DNA from: a virus
DNA: 22,384 nt
IMG/VR virus record: IMGVR_UViG_3300042922_000472
Span: 1 to 22,384 of that record
Reading direction: 5' to 3' (one strand)
The position numbers and the translations under genes were made by a program. Of this stretch, positions 5,542 to 13,234 are shown in pieces (positions within the stretch are counted from its first letter, which is position 1; each line of letters begins with the position of its first letter). The notes under the pieces are model-generated. The model did not search any database and was not told where the DNA came from. It worked only from the letters and a program-made list of their open reading frames with translations.

Positions 5542-6327
5542 CTATCCTATAGAATAAAACCAACTTCCTAACGTCTCTTTTAATTCTAAGCATTTGCTCA
5601 TAGGTAAGTTTTGAGTCTCTATCCATACGCCCTTCTCATTCCCTCTAAAATAACACCTAATATCTTTGAAGTATTGGAGTACATAATTAGAATCAACACC
5701 TTCAAATTCATTATTTCCTTGATAACCATTAGGTAAATAGTTTGTAACAACATATCCAGTAGTTTTATTTAATATTCCTTCATTAAACTCATTCATATCA
5801 CAATCTGTATCTATACCATCTACACGTCCTGTTTCAGAATATTGATGGCCTACTCTATTAGTAAAGAAATTAGAATTTAATTGCCATGGAATATTATTAT
5901 AATTTGCTTCCCATAATGGATAATCCGCAATTCTACTATCTAAATTATCCATGAAACTAGTATAAGTATAAATACCTATTTGCATATTAGATAGCTCTTT
6001 GAATTTAGCAATGAACCTTAATATATAATCCATTAGCCCATCAAAATTAGTTTCTACATCTAGCATTGGAATAAGATCACTAGCTTTATCCTTTATAGCA
6101 TTATAGAAACTATTAGCCTGAGTTTCTGGAGAACTAGTTCCAACCAAGAAATGATAAAATCCTGTTTTTAATCCTACATAGTGTGCATTAGAATAATTAG
6201 TGTCTAAGTAACTATCTGTAAATGTCGTTCCTTCTGTAGCTTTAATGTATACAGCTTCCACTCCTGCCGCTTTAACTTGATTGAAATTTATATTTCCATT
6301 ATGATTACTTACATCTATACCTTTCAT
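5542..6327 (-). CDS. GH25 lysozyme endolysin (261 aa)
   Basis: Phage N-acetylmuramidase that cuts the cell wall at lysis. Residues 1-190 form the GH25 barrel: MKGIDVSNHNG gives the first conserved Asp (D5), PMLDVET holds D90 and E92 of the catalytic DxE, and DCDMNEF (D177) matches the late conserved strand. About 70 C-terminal residues, from GYVVTNYLPN onward and including YVLQYFKDIRCYF, should bind the cell wall; they are not SH3 or LysM by eye. I prefer the ATG at 6327, which lies 8 nt after AAGGA; ATG 6333 is too close, and the 17-residue extension to 6378 crosses a terminator. No signal peptide, so it needs the holin. Confidence 0.9.
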   Translation of the reverse strand: MKGIDVSNHNGNINFNQVKAAGVEAVYIKATEGTTFTDSYLDTNYSNAHYVGLKTGFYHFLVGTSSPETQANSFYNAIKDKASDLIPMLDVETNFDGLMDYILRFIAKFKELSNMQIGIYTYTSFMDNLDSRIADYPLWEANYNNIPWQLNSNFFTNRVGHQYSETGRVDGIDTDCDMNEFNEGILNKTTGYVVTNYLPNGYQGNNEFEGVDSNYVLQYFKDIRCYFRGNEKGVWIETQNLPMSKCLELKETLGSWFYSIG

Positions 6328-6347
6328 TTTCATCTTCCTTTCTATAA

Positions 6348-6381
6348 TAAAAAAATAAGAGCAACCTATAAAGGCCACTCT
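6348..6381 (-). terminator. Intrinsic terminator between holin-like gene and endolysin
   Basis: On the minus strand AGAGTGGCCT pairs with AGGTTGCTCT (10 bp, three G-U) around a 4-nt loop, followed by TATTTTTTTATT. It would limit endolysin transcription unless read through. Confidence 0.6.
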
Positions 6382-6386
6382 AAAAA

Positions 6387-6830
6387 CTAAGCTTGTACTG
6401 TTTGTTGCACATCTGTGTTTGTTGTTGCTGCTGCAAGCGATTGAAATTTACTTAATTGATCTTTTAGACTTGCATTTTCTGTTTGTAATTCTACGGTTCT
6501 ATCTTGTAGTATCTTTAAGGCAGCTAATTCACTTAAAGCAGCATCTTTCCCTTGATTTACTTCACCAGCAACCGACTGTCTTAATTCAGATATATCATCC
6601 TGAGTTAATTCTGGGAATTTGGCGAGTAATATTTTATCGAATGCATCAGCTTTGCTTGCAATTTTTTCCTCAACAGTCTTAGTGATCCTAAAGTTTTCTT
6701 CAACTACATTCCAAGTTTGTTTTGCTGCTGTAATATAATTTTGATTTTTTAATAATGTTTCTTCTAATCCTGCCTTAATTGCTTTCTTTCCTAATACTTC
6801 TATTAATAATTTCACTAGTGTTTTTATCAT
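6387..6830 (-). CDS. Phage holin, LLH family (147 aa)
   Basis: Resembles the LLH-type holins of Gram-positive phages: a short hydrophobic N-terminus (IKTLVKLLIEVLGKKAI), then a long soluble helical part (KADAFDKILLAKFPELTQDDISELRQSVAGEV, about 82-113) and a coiled-coil-like segment (KILQDRTVELQTENASLKDQLSKF). The N-terminal hydrophobic stretch is short for a full membrane helix, so the pore role is less sure than the family. It lies between a second holin and the endolysin, as expected of a lysis cassette. The ribosome site AAGGGAAG is 8 bp before the ATG. Confidence 0.7.
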   Translation of the reverse strand: MIKTLVKLLIEVLGKKAIKAGLEETLLKNQNYITAAKQTWNVVEENFRITKTVEEKIASKADAFDKILLAKFPELTQDDISELRQSVAGEVNQGKDAALSELAALKILQDRTVELQTENASLKDQLSKFQSLAAATTNTDVQQTVQA

Positions 6831-6855
6831 TTTACATACTTCCCTTCATTCTTAA

Positions 6856-7299
6856 TTATTCTTTTTCTTTACTTTTAATTTTTAAAATATCAATTGCTTC
6901 AATAACTGCGGGTGGCATTTTAATTCCCATTAATCCTAGATTCTCTACTATGCTTAACACCTCATTTGTCATAAACCCCAATATAGCTGCATTTCGTAAG
7001 AATCCATTTGAATTTACAACAATATCTATTTGAACAATCACCATAATCATTAGATATAAATATATTTTTTTTACTAATCCTTTAAATCCGGCGTCGCTTT
7101 GTGCTCCTCCTGTTTCTGTTTTAGGGCTGTTTTTGAAAATAATGGCCACAGCTCCACCACTTAAATAGTCAATTACACTGCAAATTACTAATGCGTGTAT
7201 AAGATAGTCCCACCCGCCTAATAAAGGGGTTAAAAAACCTCCTACTGTACAAATGCATCCATAAAATGCTGTTTTTATTACAAGTGCTTTTTCATCCAT
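6856..7299 (-). CDS. Phage holin, TcdE/holin_4_1 type (147 aa)
   Basis: Membrane protein of the phage holin family that also contains clostridial TcdE. Hydrophobic helices lie at about 7-27, 32-54 (WDYLIHALVICSVIDYLSGGAVAII), 76-96 (KKIYLYLMIMVIVQIDIVVN) and 103-125. GFLTPLLGGWDYLI followed by DYLSG is the hallmark segment. A charged tail (DILKIKSKEKE) ends the protein. The role is to open the membrane to the endolysin at a fixed time. Good ribosome site (GGAAGGTGAC). It is followed 25 bp on by the LLH-type gene. Confidence 0.88.
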   Translation of the reverse strand: MDEKALVIKTAFYGCICTVGGFLTPLLGGWDYLIHALVICSVIDYLSGGAVAIIFKNSPKTETGGAQSDAGFKGLVKKIYLYLMIMVIVQIDIVVNSNGFLRNAAILGFMTNEVLSIVENLGLMGIKMPPAVIEAIDILKIKSKEKE

Positions 7300-7321
7300 A
7301 TGTCACCTTCCTCATTTCAGA

Positions 7322-7459
7322 CTAATTAATATACCTTTCTACGATTAGGTCTAAATCTCTAATAAATTTTTCTTCCTTTTGAGTTAACTCCTTTTTATCA
7401 GTTAATTCTTTACCCAAATTTATAGCACTAATAATGAACTCTTCCATGTCCTTTTCCAC
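7322..7459 (-). CDS. Small acidic/basic phage protein (45 aa)
   Basis: Short gene starting at GTG 7459 (GAGGTG 5 bp before it); ATG 7447 is a second choice. The product MEKDMEEFIISAINLGKELT, then DKKELTQKEEKFIRDLDLIV, is one or two charged helices. It sits immediately upstream of the holin, 22 bp away, where clostridial phages often carry small unnamed proteins. No function is assigned. Confidence 0.6.
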   Translation of the reverse strand: MEKDMEEFIISAINLGKELTDKKELTQKEEKFIRDLDLIVERYIN

Positions 7460-7481
7460 AACGTCACCTCTGTATTTAAAA

Positions 7482-7516
7482 CAATAAAAAAACACCTCAT
7501 CGGTGCCGATCTATTG
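7482..7516 (-). terminator. Hairpin with T7 run
   Basis: On the minus strand GCACC pairs with GGTGT across GATGA and is followed by seven Ts. Flanking CAATA/TATTG extends the stem with two mismatches. It lies between two small genes of the lysis region. Confidence 0.55.
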
Positions 7517-7543
7517 CTTGTATTATTTTATTAGTCTATTTTT

Positions 7544-7717
7544 CTATGATGCATTACTTTCTGTCTCTGTATTTTCCATAGCTCCCATATCAATGAGAAC
7601 TAATTTTACCTGCTCTTGCAAGTTTAAAAGATTAGGAACATCTTTATATTCATAAGTACCTCCTACTATTAATGTAATCCATACTTTTACACATCCACTA
7701 TTTTTATTAAATTGCAT
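7544..7717 (-). CDS. Small phage protein, CD1375-like (57 aa)
   Basis: Frame starts MQFNKNSGCVKVWITLIVGG with an AAGGAGAGTG site upstream, then TYEYKDVPNLLNLQEQVKLV. The pattern V-x-LI-x-x-G-x5-DVP-x-L-x5-V resembles a family of very small proteins encoded between tail fibre and holin genes in clostridial prophages. The function is unknown. It is followed by a hairpin terminator. Confidence 0.6.
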   Translation of the reverse strand: MQFNKNSGCVKVWITLIVGGTYEYKDVPNLLNLQEQVKLVLIDMGAMENTETESNAS

Positions 7718-7741
7718 TTAAAACACTCTCCTTATCCAATA

Positions 7742-8023
7742 TTAAACACTTGGTTTTTCCATTGTTGCCACTATACTTGTTAGCTCTGCATTTGCCTGTG
7801 TTAAACTATCTATTTGTTCTTTTAAAAGCTCTATTTCTGTTTTTGGAATATCTTCGTATATTGGTGTATTTGGTGTTACAGAAACATCAATTCCTACTAT
7901 TCTTTTTCCTGTTGGGACTTCATCCTCTAAATATTGAATACCTCCTTCAGGTATTCTGTTCTTATCTGATGTTAATTGAAAAAATATATACCCTGTAGTA
8001 TCATAAATAACTAATGTTTTCAT
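7742..8023 (-). CDS. Small phage protein with coiled-coil tail (93 aa)
   Basis: N-terminal beta-rich part (MKTLVIYDTTGYIFFQLTSD), a conserved-looking GIQYLEDEVPTGKRIVGIDV, then a predicted coiled coil (EIELLKEQIDSLTQANAELT, about 63-82). This form is common just downstream of tail fibres in clostridial phages, and a fibre-tip or accessory role is plausible but unproven. AGGAGG ribosome site, 20 bp from the fibre gene. Confidence 0.65.
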   Translation of the reverse strand: MKTLVIYDTTGYIFFQLTSDKNRIPEGGIQYLEDEVPTGKRIVGIDVSVTPNTPIYEDIPKTEIELLKEQIDSLTQANAELTSIVATMEKPSV

Positions 8024-8043
8024 AAAATAATTCCTCCTTAATT

Positions 8044-9489
8044 TTAATAATAAGCTCTCCAGCTACCACTTTCACCATCACTAGATTTTAAATTAACATT
8101 AAATACAAATCCAGTATCAGTTAACGCCCTATACGTTGGATCTATATCCATACTTCCATAATCCCCACTATGATTATCTAAATAGGTCATCTTCCAATAA
8201 TCTGTTAATATAGTATATTTATATTCATGAGTATTTTCAGAACTTGACTCTAATAGATACTCATAAATAAATACAACTTTAGGTCTAGAACCCAAATTAA
8301 TTGTTTGAGAAGATACATCCTGTGTAAAGGTTCCTGATGCTTCCCTAGAACCTCTTGCTGTTCCTGTAATATTAAACATTGTTACATTAGCCACTATATT
8401 TTCTGGAGTCAAGTGAGAATCTCCTTTAATTGTTTGCGCTTCTGAAATATATTGCCCTGCAGCAATTGTTTTATCTGTAGTCCCTGGCGTTATTGTTTCT
8501 GCTGATTTTGTAGGAATATTTTGAGTAACTACTTCTGTACCTGGATGATAGCCCTTTGGTATTGCATAAGTTCCGTTTATAGGTAAATTAGTAGTTGGCG
8601 TATTGTTATTAGCCATACCTCCATGAACTATTCCACTATTGCCAGTACCGTAATATCCGGTTAATAACGTATCTGATGTTAAATTCCCCTCACCCCCTTT
8701 ACCCAGCAATTGAAAATTTGAATTCTTAGCATCATAGATAATATTAGCAATTAAATCCTTCCTTATATTTGAGACTTTATTACCGAAATAATCTACTATA
8801 TCCATTGCACTTGAGTTATTAACTATTAGTGTAGAATTTCCTGTGCTATCTGCATTAAATCTTACTTTTAGCGGATACCCGTCAGTTAAAGAATCAATAT
8901 CTGTGCTAGTAATTGTATAAACATTGCCATTATTAGTAGTTGGATAAATTTTAAATTTATTATCTATGCTTTTATTTATTTCTTTTTGGTTACTACCTTT
9001 TATAATTGAAAATGTTGTATTTGTATTAACAATCCCTGTATCATATTGCAAATTGCTTAATGTAACGGTAACATTTGCAGCATTTCCTATCGCTGCATAT
9101 ACTTGATAATTCCAAGAATAAGGTCCATTTGAGGCAGGTGAAGTATAATCTCCATATTCACCAGCACTTGCATAAGAATAAAGGATTTCCCCTTCGTCAG
9201 GATCTTGAGCGTATAATCCAATTTCTTGAATATAAACACTCTCTGTCATATTTTCATTCGTTAAGGTTCCGCTAATCAATGCAACCTTTTCAGCAGTATT
9301 TACAGTTTTACCTTGTATAGCTATATCATATTTATGATTTACTAACGCTGTTAAAGTCTGTGGATCTGTATTTCCAATACTTCCTATACCAACAGCTATT
9401 TTAGTGAAATTTATTACTTTACCAGCTTGGCCTTTAGCATACAAAACCTGTCCTTTATTGGTAAGAATCATGCTATTAAAATTAGCCAT
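8044..9489 (-). CDS. Tail fibre, tail-collar type N-terminus (481 aa)
   Basis: Receptor-binding tail fibre. The N-terminal 150 residues (MANFNSMILTNKGQVLYAKG, then FTKIAVGIG and YIQEIGLYAQDPDEGEILY) are the tail-collar/baseplate-attachment domain. The middle is Ser/Thr/Asn rich (about 180-290). Next comes the module PKGYHPGTEVV, SAETITPGTTDKTIAAGQYI, AQTIKGDSHLTPENI, a repeat unit frequent in Firmicutes phage fibres. The last 100 residues (from RPKVVFIYEYLL) are probably the receptor-binding tip. It is the second host-contact protein, separated from the tailspike by the acyltransferase gene. Confidence 0.85.
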   Translation of the reverse strand: MANFNSMILTNKGQVLYAKGQAGKVINFTKIAVGIGSIGNTDPQTLTALVNHKYDIAIQGKTVNTAEKVALISGTLTNENMTESVYIQEIGLYAQDPDEGEILYSYASAGEYGDYTSPASNGPYSWNYQVYAAIGNAANVTVTLSNLQYDTGIVNTNTTFSIIKGSNQKEINKSIDNKFKIYPTTNNGNVYTITSTDIDSLTDGYPLKVRFNADSTGNSTLIVNNSSAMDIVDYFGNKVSNIRKDLIANIIYDAKNSNFQLLGKGGEGNLTSDTLLTGYYGTGNSGIVHGGMANNNTPTTNLPINGTYAIPKGYHPGTEVVTQNIPTKSAETITPGTTDKTIAAGQYISEAQTIKGDSHLTPENIVANVTMFNITGTARGSREASGTFTQDVSSQTINLGSRPKVVFIYEYLLESSSENTHEYKYTILTDYWKMTYLDNHSGDYGSMDIDPTYRALTDTGFVFNVNLKSSDGESGSWRAYY

Positions 9490-9512
9490 TTACATCATCC
9501 TTTCTTAAAAAT

Positions 9513-9554
9513 AAGCAATAAAAAAAGACTATTGCTAGTCCTCTTTTATTGCTT
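9513..9554. terminator. 19-bp hairpin upstream of tail fibre gene
   Basis: Arms 9513-9531 and 9536-9554, outer 10 bp perfect and inner 9 bp with two wobble-type positions on the minus strand, loop 4 nt. T-rich sequence follows on both strands. It ends acyltransferase transcription or attenuates entry into the fibre gene 24 bp downstream. Confidence 0.6.
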
Positions 9555-9611
9555 TTAAAATTTTTATTTTACTACATCCTTTTTTTCTATTGTGTATTAA
9601 AAGAGTTAAAT

Positions 9612-10637
9612 TTATATGTTTGAACTCTTATTTAAGTTATTAATTTTAATATTATCCTTATAGTTTCCTAGCAAAATTATATTTAAAATATTTATTTTCC
9701 TTATGACAAATTTTGAAATTATATACGGTATAACTAATCCCCATATAAACATATTTACAACTACAAAATTATAGTTCAAATTCATTTTTGTAAATAATAT
9801 TACTCTAATTGGAACTTGCACAAACCATGAAATTAAATAAATGTCATAACTAAAATCTGATATCTTCCCTATTATATTATTTACCTTATAAAAGTTTAAT
9901 AAAAATAGCCCTAATGACAAACTTGTTATTATTCCAATTAAAGATATGATAAAATTAAAATAATAATTTTGTGAATTAAAATTTATAATGTTTAATAGTA
10001 CCAATAGGGTAATTCCGAAAAATAATGTCATTTTATTTCGCACTATTTTTTCTATTGATTCATAATGTTTATAAACAATTAATCCGAAATAGAAAAAAAA
10101 TAAATATTGAAAAACATTATAAAACGGGCCCGAAATTTCTTGTAATAAAAAGTGTAATACAAATGATAACAAGAACATCGCTTCTAAATTTATTGAATTT
10201 AACAATATAAATATTATTGATATTATAAATAAAGTATATAAAAACCAAGAACCACCGTAAGGCGAACCACCAGTCAAAATACTCAACAACGAATTGCTAA
10301 AATCAAATTTATGATGTGCTACATCTGAAAATAAATATTTTAAAATTAATGCTGGCACAGATAATATGAAATACGGAATCATTAATCTGAAAAATTTCTT
10401 CTTAATACATTGTAATTTACTTTTTAAACCACTAATTTTTAATATTTTAAATGAAACAAACCCAGACATAAACATAAATAATGGCATATGAAAAGAATAT
10501 ATAAATTGCTCCATATACTTTATAATCATGCTATGATTATAAATATGAAAGTCTGAATCTGGAAAGGAATGTCCTAATACGACCAATATAATAGCTATTC
10601 CTCTTGTAGTCCTTATTTCTTCAAAAAACTTATTCAT
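9612..10637 (-). CDS. Acyltransferase 3, surface O-acetylation (341 aa)
   Basis: Integral membrane acyltransferase of the OafA/Oac type, which moves acyl groups (usually acetyl) onto surface sugars. The R-x10-H signature is present: IRTTRGIAIILVVLGH with R12 and H23. About ten hydrophobic helices follow, including YMEQFIYSFHMPLFMFMSGF and GGSWFLYTLFIISII, with the HMPLFMFMSG motif usual for the family. It has its own consensus promoter and a hairpin downstream, and sits between tailspike and tail fibre genes, so it looks like a lysogenic-conversion gene that changes the polysaccharide the phage itself binds. Substrate unknown. Base use is even more AT-rich than its neighbours. Confidence 0.85.
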   Translation of the reverse strand: MNKFFEEIRTTRGIAIILVVLGHSFPDSDFHIYNHSMIIKYMEQFIYSFHMPLFMFMSGFVSFKILKISGLKSKLQCIKKKFFRLMIPYFILSVPALILKYLFSDVAHHKFDFSNSLLSILTGGSPYGGSWFLYTLFIISIIFILLNSINLEAMFLLSFVLHFLLQEISGPFYNVFQYLFFFYFGLIVYKHYESIEKIVRNKMTLFFGITLLVLLNIINFNSQNYYFNFIISLIGIITSLSLGLFLLNFYKVNNIIGKISDFSYDIYLISWFVQVPIRVILFTKMNLNYNFVVVNMFIWGLVIPYIISKFVIRKINILNIILLGNYKDNIKINNLNKSSNI

Positions 10638-10682
10638 CCCCTATTATCTCCCCTTATATTTTTTTACTTTAAATTCCTTCCA

Positions 10683-10711
10683 ATTATACAACACTAAAGT
10701 TATTCTATCAA
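10683..10711 (-). promoter_or_regulatory. Promoter of acyltransferase gene
   Basis: On the minus strand the -35 TTGATA (10711-10706), a 17-bp spacer and a perfect -10 TATAAT (10688-10683) lie in a 126-bp gap. This house-keeping-type promoter would be active in the prophage state. Confidence 0.85.
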
Positions 10712-10763
10712 CAGGAGGCAAGTTTGGACATAGGCTTAAAATCAAATTTAAGATACTTTATTT

Positions 10764-12224
10764 CTAATAATATCGATATATGGCATCGATGTTTATTTTA
10801 TATTGAGTGTAACCACTTACAGTAGGGAAAGTTCCTGTTAATATAATATCATTACCACTAGAACTTACACTTAAAGGAATAGTCTGGTTTACAATATTAT
10901 TGGAAGTATTATTTATTATCGCATATACATAGGGGAAAAATAGTGGGCTCATATTTGGTATTTTTAAATTTAATGCCTGAGAACTTCCTGTATTCACACT
11001 TCCATTTATAGCTCCAAATAATCTACCATCAGTAATTCGCAAACTTGATCCATCAATAAAACTATAACTATTATTAGGAGTAGGAGTTATTGTAGTAAAA
11101 TATTTCTTGAATGAATATATTCCATCTACATTGCCTAAATAAAAAGTAGTTGGTTTACTATCTAATCTAATATCTACTATATATTGAGCAGTTGTCGAAT
11201 TATCTTCATTGTAAAACAAATACCCACTAGATTTATTAGACCATGAGCATATCGAGTTTGTAATTCTTAACTGAGGTTGTAATGCTCTAGCTTTAATTTT
11301 AAATGCTGTTTCGTATGTATCACTATAAACAGAATCTAAAATACTCGAAACATTAATGTCGGATAAGTCGTAATAAAATACCGATCCTGCATAATCACTA
11401 TCTACAGGCCATGCATGAATATTATTATATTGATTATAAGTTTTATTAATTATAAAAGTATGTTCTCCGTATCCTGTTACATTGTTTACAATACAATCAG
11501 AGGTGATAATATATATTCCAACGCTTGTACCACCATTAGCAACTAAATTTAAATCATGTATAATATTTTCATATCCAGATTCAATTTTTATAGCAATACC
11601 TGTGTTATTAATTCTACCGCCATATATTTGTGATCTCTTACAGTTCATTTTTATTCCATTTACACAAGTTAAATATAAATTAGTTATATCTGTATTATCG
11701 CAAGCGTAAGGGGTACTAGTATCATCAATATTAAGAAACCAATCAGCACTACATACTACTTTAGCATAATTAAAGTCAATCTTTATTCTTTTAGTTATAT
11801 TTAAAGTTGTATTAACTAAATAAGTCTTTTTGGAATTAAATTTCAAACAAGCGTTATTTAATTGCGCTGAATTAATAGCATTTTGAATTGCAACTGAATC
11901 ATTTGTTACACCATCACCAATTGCACCGAACATTTCGGGAATAAAATAGATCGCCATTTCTGACAAATGCGCATTAATTGAAGTAATAGAATCTGAATGA
12001 TTTTTTAAATTAGTGTTAATAGTATTTAATATATTTTTAACATCTTGAGCACTTGCAGCCTTATTAAGTAAATCTGCTAATGTAGTGTTAGCTATATCAC
12101 TTGCTAAATTTCTTATTTCTTCAATTGTTGTTTTTCGGTATGATCCTTCCTTACTTACAAGAATAAGTTCTGTTCCATCTATGCTATCTACATCTATATA
12201 ATCGCTTATTTTTAACTCTGACAT
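10764..12224 (-). CDS. Tailspike, pectate-lyase-fold beta-helix (486 aa)
   Basis: Residues 1-45 (ISDYIDVDSIDGTELILVSK) form the particle-binding N-terminus shared by many spikes. A helical linker (45-90) follows. MFGAIGDGVTNDSVAIQNAI (98-117) is the start signature of the pectate lyase-like/GH28 right-handed beta-helix, followed by Asn/Ile-rich rungs up to about 420 and a small beta-rich end domain. Such spikes usually bind and often cleave capsule or wall polysaccharide. Catalytic residues cannot be picked out by eye. The neighbouring DUF2612 protein and short fibre-like protein probably attach it to the baseplate. Confidence 0.82.
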   Translation of the reverse strand: MSELKISDYIDVDSIDGTELILVSKEGSYRKTTIEEIRNLASDIANTTLADLLNKAASAQDVKNILNTINTNLKNHSDSITSINAHLSEMAIYFIPEMFGAIGDGVTNDSVAIQNAINSAQLNNACLKFNSKKTYLVNTTLNITKRIKIDFNYAKVVCSADWFLNIDDTSTPYACDNTDITNLYLTCVNGIKMNCKRSQIYGGRINNTGIAIKIESGYENIIHDLNLVANGGTSVGIYIITSDCIVNNVTGYGEHTFIINKTYNQYNNIHAWPVDSDYAGSVFYYDLSDINVSSILDSVYSDTYETAFKIKARALQPQLRITNSICSWSNKSSGYLFYNEDNSTTAQYIVDIRLDSKPTTFYLGNVDGIYSFKKYFTTITPTPNNSYSFIDGSSLRITDGRLFGAINGSVNTGSSQALNLKIPNMSPLFFPYVYAIINNTSNNIVNQTIPLSVSSSGNDIILTGTFPTVSGYTQYKINIDAIYRYY

Positions 12225-12239
12225 TTTTTATTCCTCCTT

Positions 12240-12455
12240 TTAGCTAACGATATAGTTACCATTTTCATCTACAAGATAATTTCCGCCCTCATCCACTACT
12301 TTTGAACCTTTTATTAAGATATCCACCAATTCAAGTGTTTGTTGTGCTTGTATAAGCTTTTTATCAATAATCTTGGAATTATAATTAAAATCCTCCTGAT
12401 TTACCTTGTCAGTGTCTTCAGGCATTTTTAATCCAAAGTTATTTGTATATTGCAT
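12240..12455 (-). CDS. Short fibre-like protein (71 aa)
   Basis: NNFGLKMPEDTDKVNQEDFN followed by YNSKIIDKKL is the opening seen in many clostridial tail fibres, yet the protein ends after 71 residues with two near-identical units (VVDEGGNYLV and VDENGNYIV). I take ATG 12455 (GAAGGTGG upstream) over the ATG at 12488, which would overlap the previous gene. It may be a fibre adaptor or a remnant of a longer fibre whose distal part was lost or replaced by the tailspike. Confidence 0.65.
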   Translation of the reverse strand: MQYTNNFGLKMPEDTDKVNQEDFNYNSKIIDKKLIQAQQTLELVDILIKGSKVVDEGGNYLVDENGNYIVS

Positions 12456-12468
12456 TGTTCCACCTTCT

Positions 12469-13224
12469 TTAATAAGTTTTTGCATCATCCCACGTTGGAC
12501 TATTATTTTTTGTATCTTCCCACGTTGGAGCTACTGCTTTATAAGCTCCCCATATTACATTTGTTGGCTGTTCCGTTTTAATCACCTCAGTTTTTAAGAT
12601 TCCTATCTTCATAGCAATATAAGACTTAGCATGAATTTTCTCTGCTGGATCCCAATTTGTATTTACAGTTTCAACTTTAGAAACTGTAACTTTCATTGCT
12701 GAATAAGGATGAAAAGGAATTTTAGAACGACCAATGTAGTTAACCTTAACTCCTTGAGGCTTAGGAATAATATATCCATGTTGCACCAAATCCTGCTGTA
12801 TTTGATCTGCATATCCTGTTATATAGGCATTAAAACTCATGTCCTGATTATCTTTAATTTGTAAACTTAAATCAGGATCATCTCCAAAAATATTGCTCCA
12901 AATTTCATACATTGATGGTATAGTTCCATCCCACATATTAAATGCAATTTTAGCTTTTAATACTAATCTATAGTAATTATCTGTTAAAACAGGATCAAAA
13001 CCATTCAACGGTTGAAATGTTAAAGCCCTTTCCCTGCCTATTATCACTCCTAATGTATCTAATTGCTTTCCTATTGCATTATCTATGTCAAAAGCTTCAT
13101 CCATACCTTTTAAAACATTATAAATATCATCTACTATATTTAGGTTTGATGTTAGCCAAGCTATGAAGTTGGGTTTATCTCTATGTTGGGATGTTATATT
13201 ATTTAAATAACTATCTATGGCCAT
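12469..13224 (-). CDS. DUF2612 baseplate/fibre-connector protein (251 aa)
   Basis: Recognised by MAIDSYLNNITSQHRDKPNF, LDTLGVIIGRERALTFQP and YYRLVLKAKIAFNMWDGTIP, typical of DUF2612, the wedge-end protein that follows baseplate J in DUF3383-type myophages and links to fibres. The last 30 residues carry two related units (PTWEDTK and PTWDDAK). It starts 10 bp after the J gene stop, so the genes are coupled. Confidence 0.8.
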   Translation of the reverse strand: MAIDSYLNNITSQHRDKPNFIAWLTSNLNIVDDIYNVLKGMDEAFDIDNAIGKQLDTLGVIIGRERALTFQPLNGFDPVLTDNYYRLVLKAKIAFNMWDGTIPSMYEIWSNIFGDDPDLSLQIKDNQDMSFNAYITGYADQIQQDLVQHGYIIPKPQGVKVNYIGRSKIPFHPYSAMKVTVSKVETVNTNWDPAEKIHAKSYIAMKIGILKTEVIKTEQPTNVIWGAYKAVAPTWEDTKNNSPTWDDAKTY

Positions 13225-13234
13225 TTAACCACCT

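Noticed and set aside
6419-7033. Two plus-strand hydrophobic frames (87 and 84 aa) opposite the holin genes
   Set aside because: They mirror minus-strand holin genes, lack ribosome sites, and their hydrophobicity follows from the antisense of A-rich codons.
7482-7516. Riboswitch-like leader in the lysis region
   Set aside because: The structure is a simple hairpin with a T run, with no conserved riboswitch core.
8044-9489. Diversity-generating retroelement target in the tail fibre
   Set aside because: No reverse transcriptase or template repeat is visible in the window.
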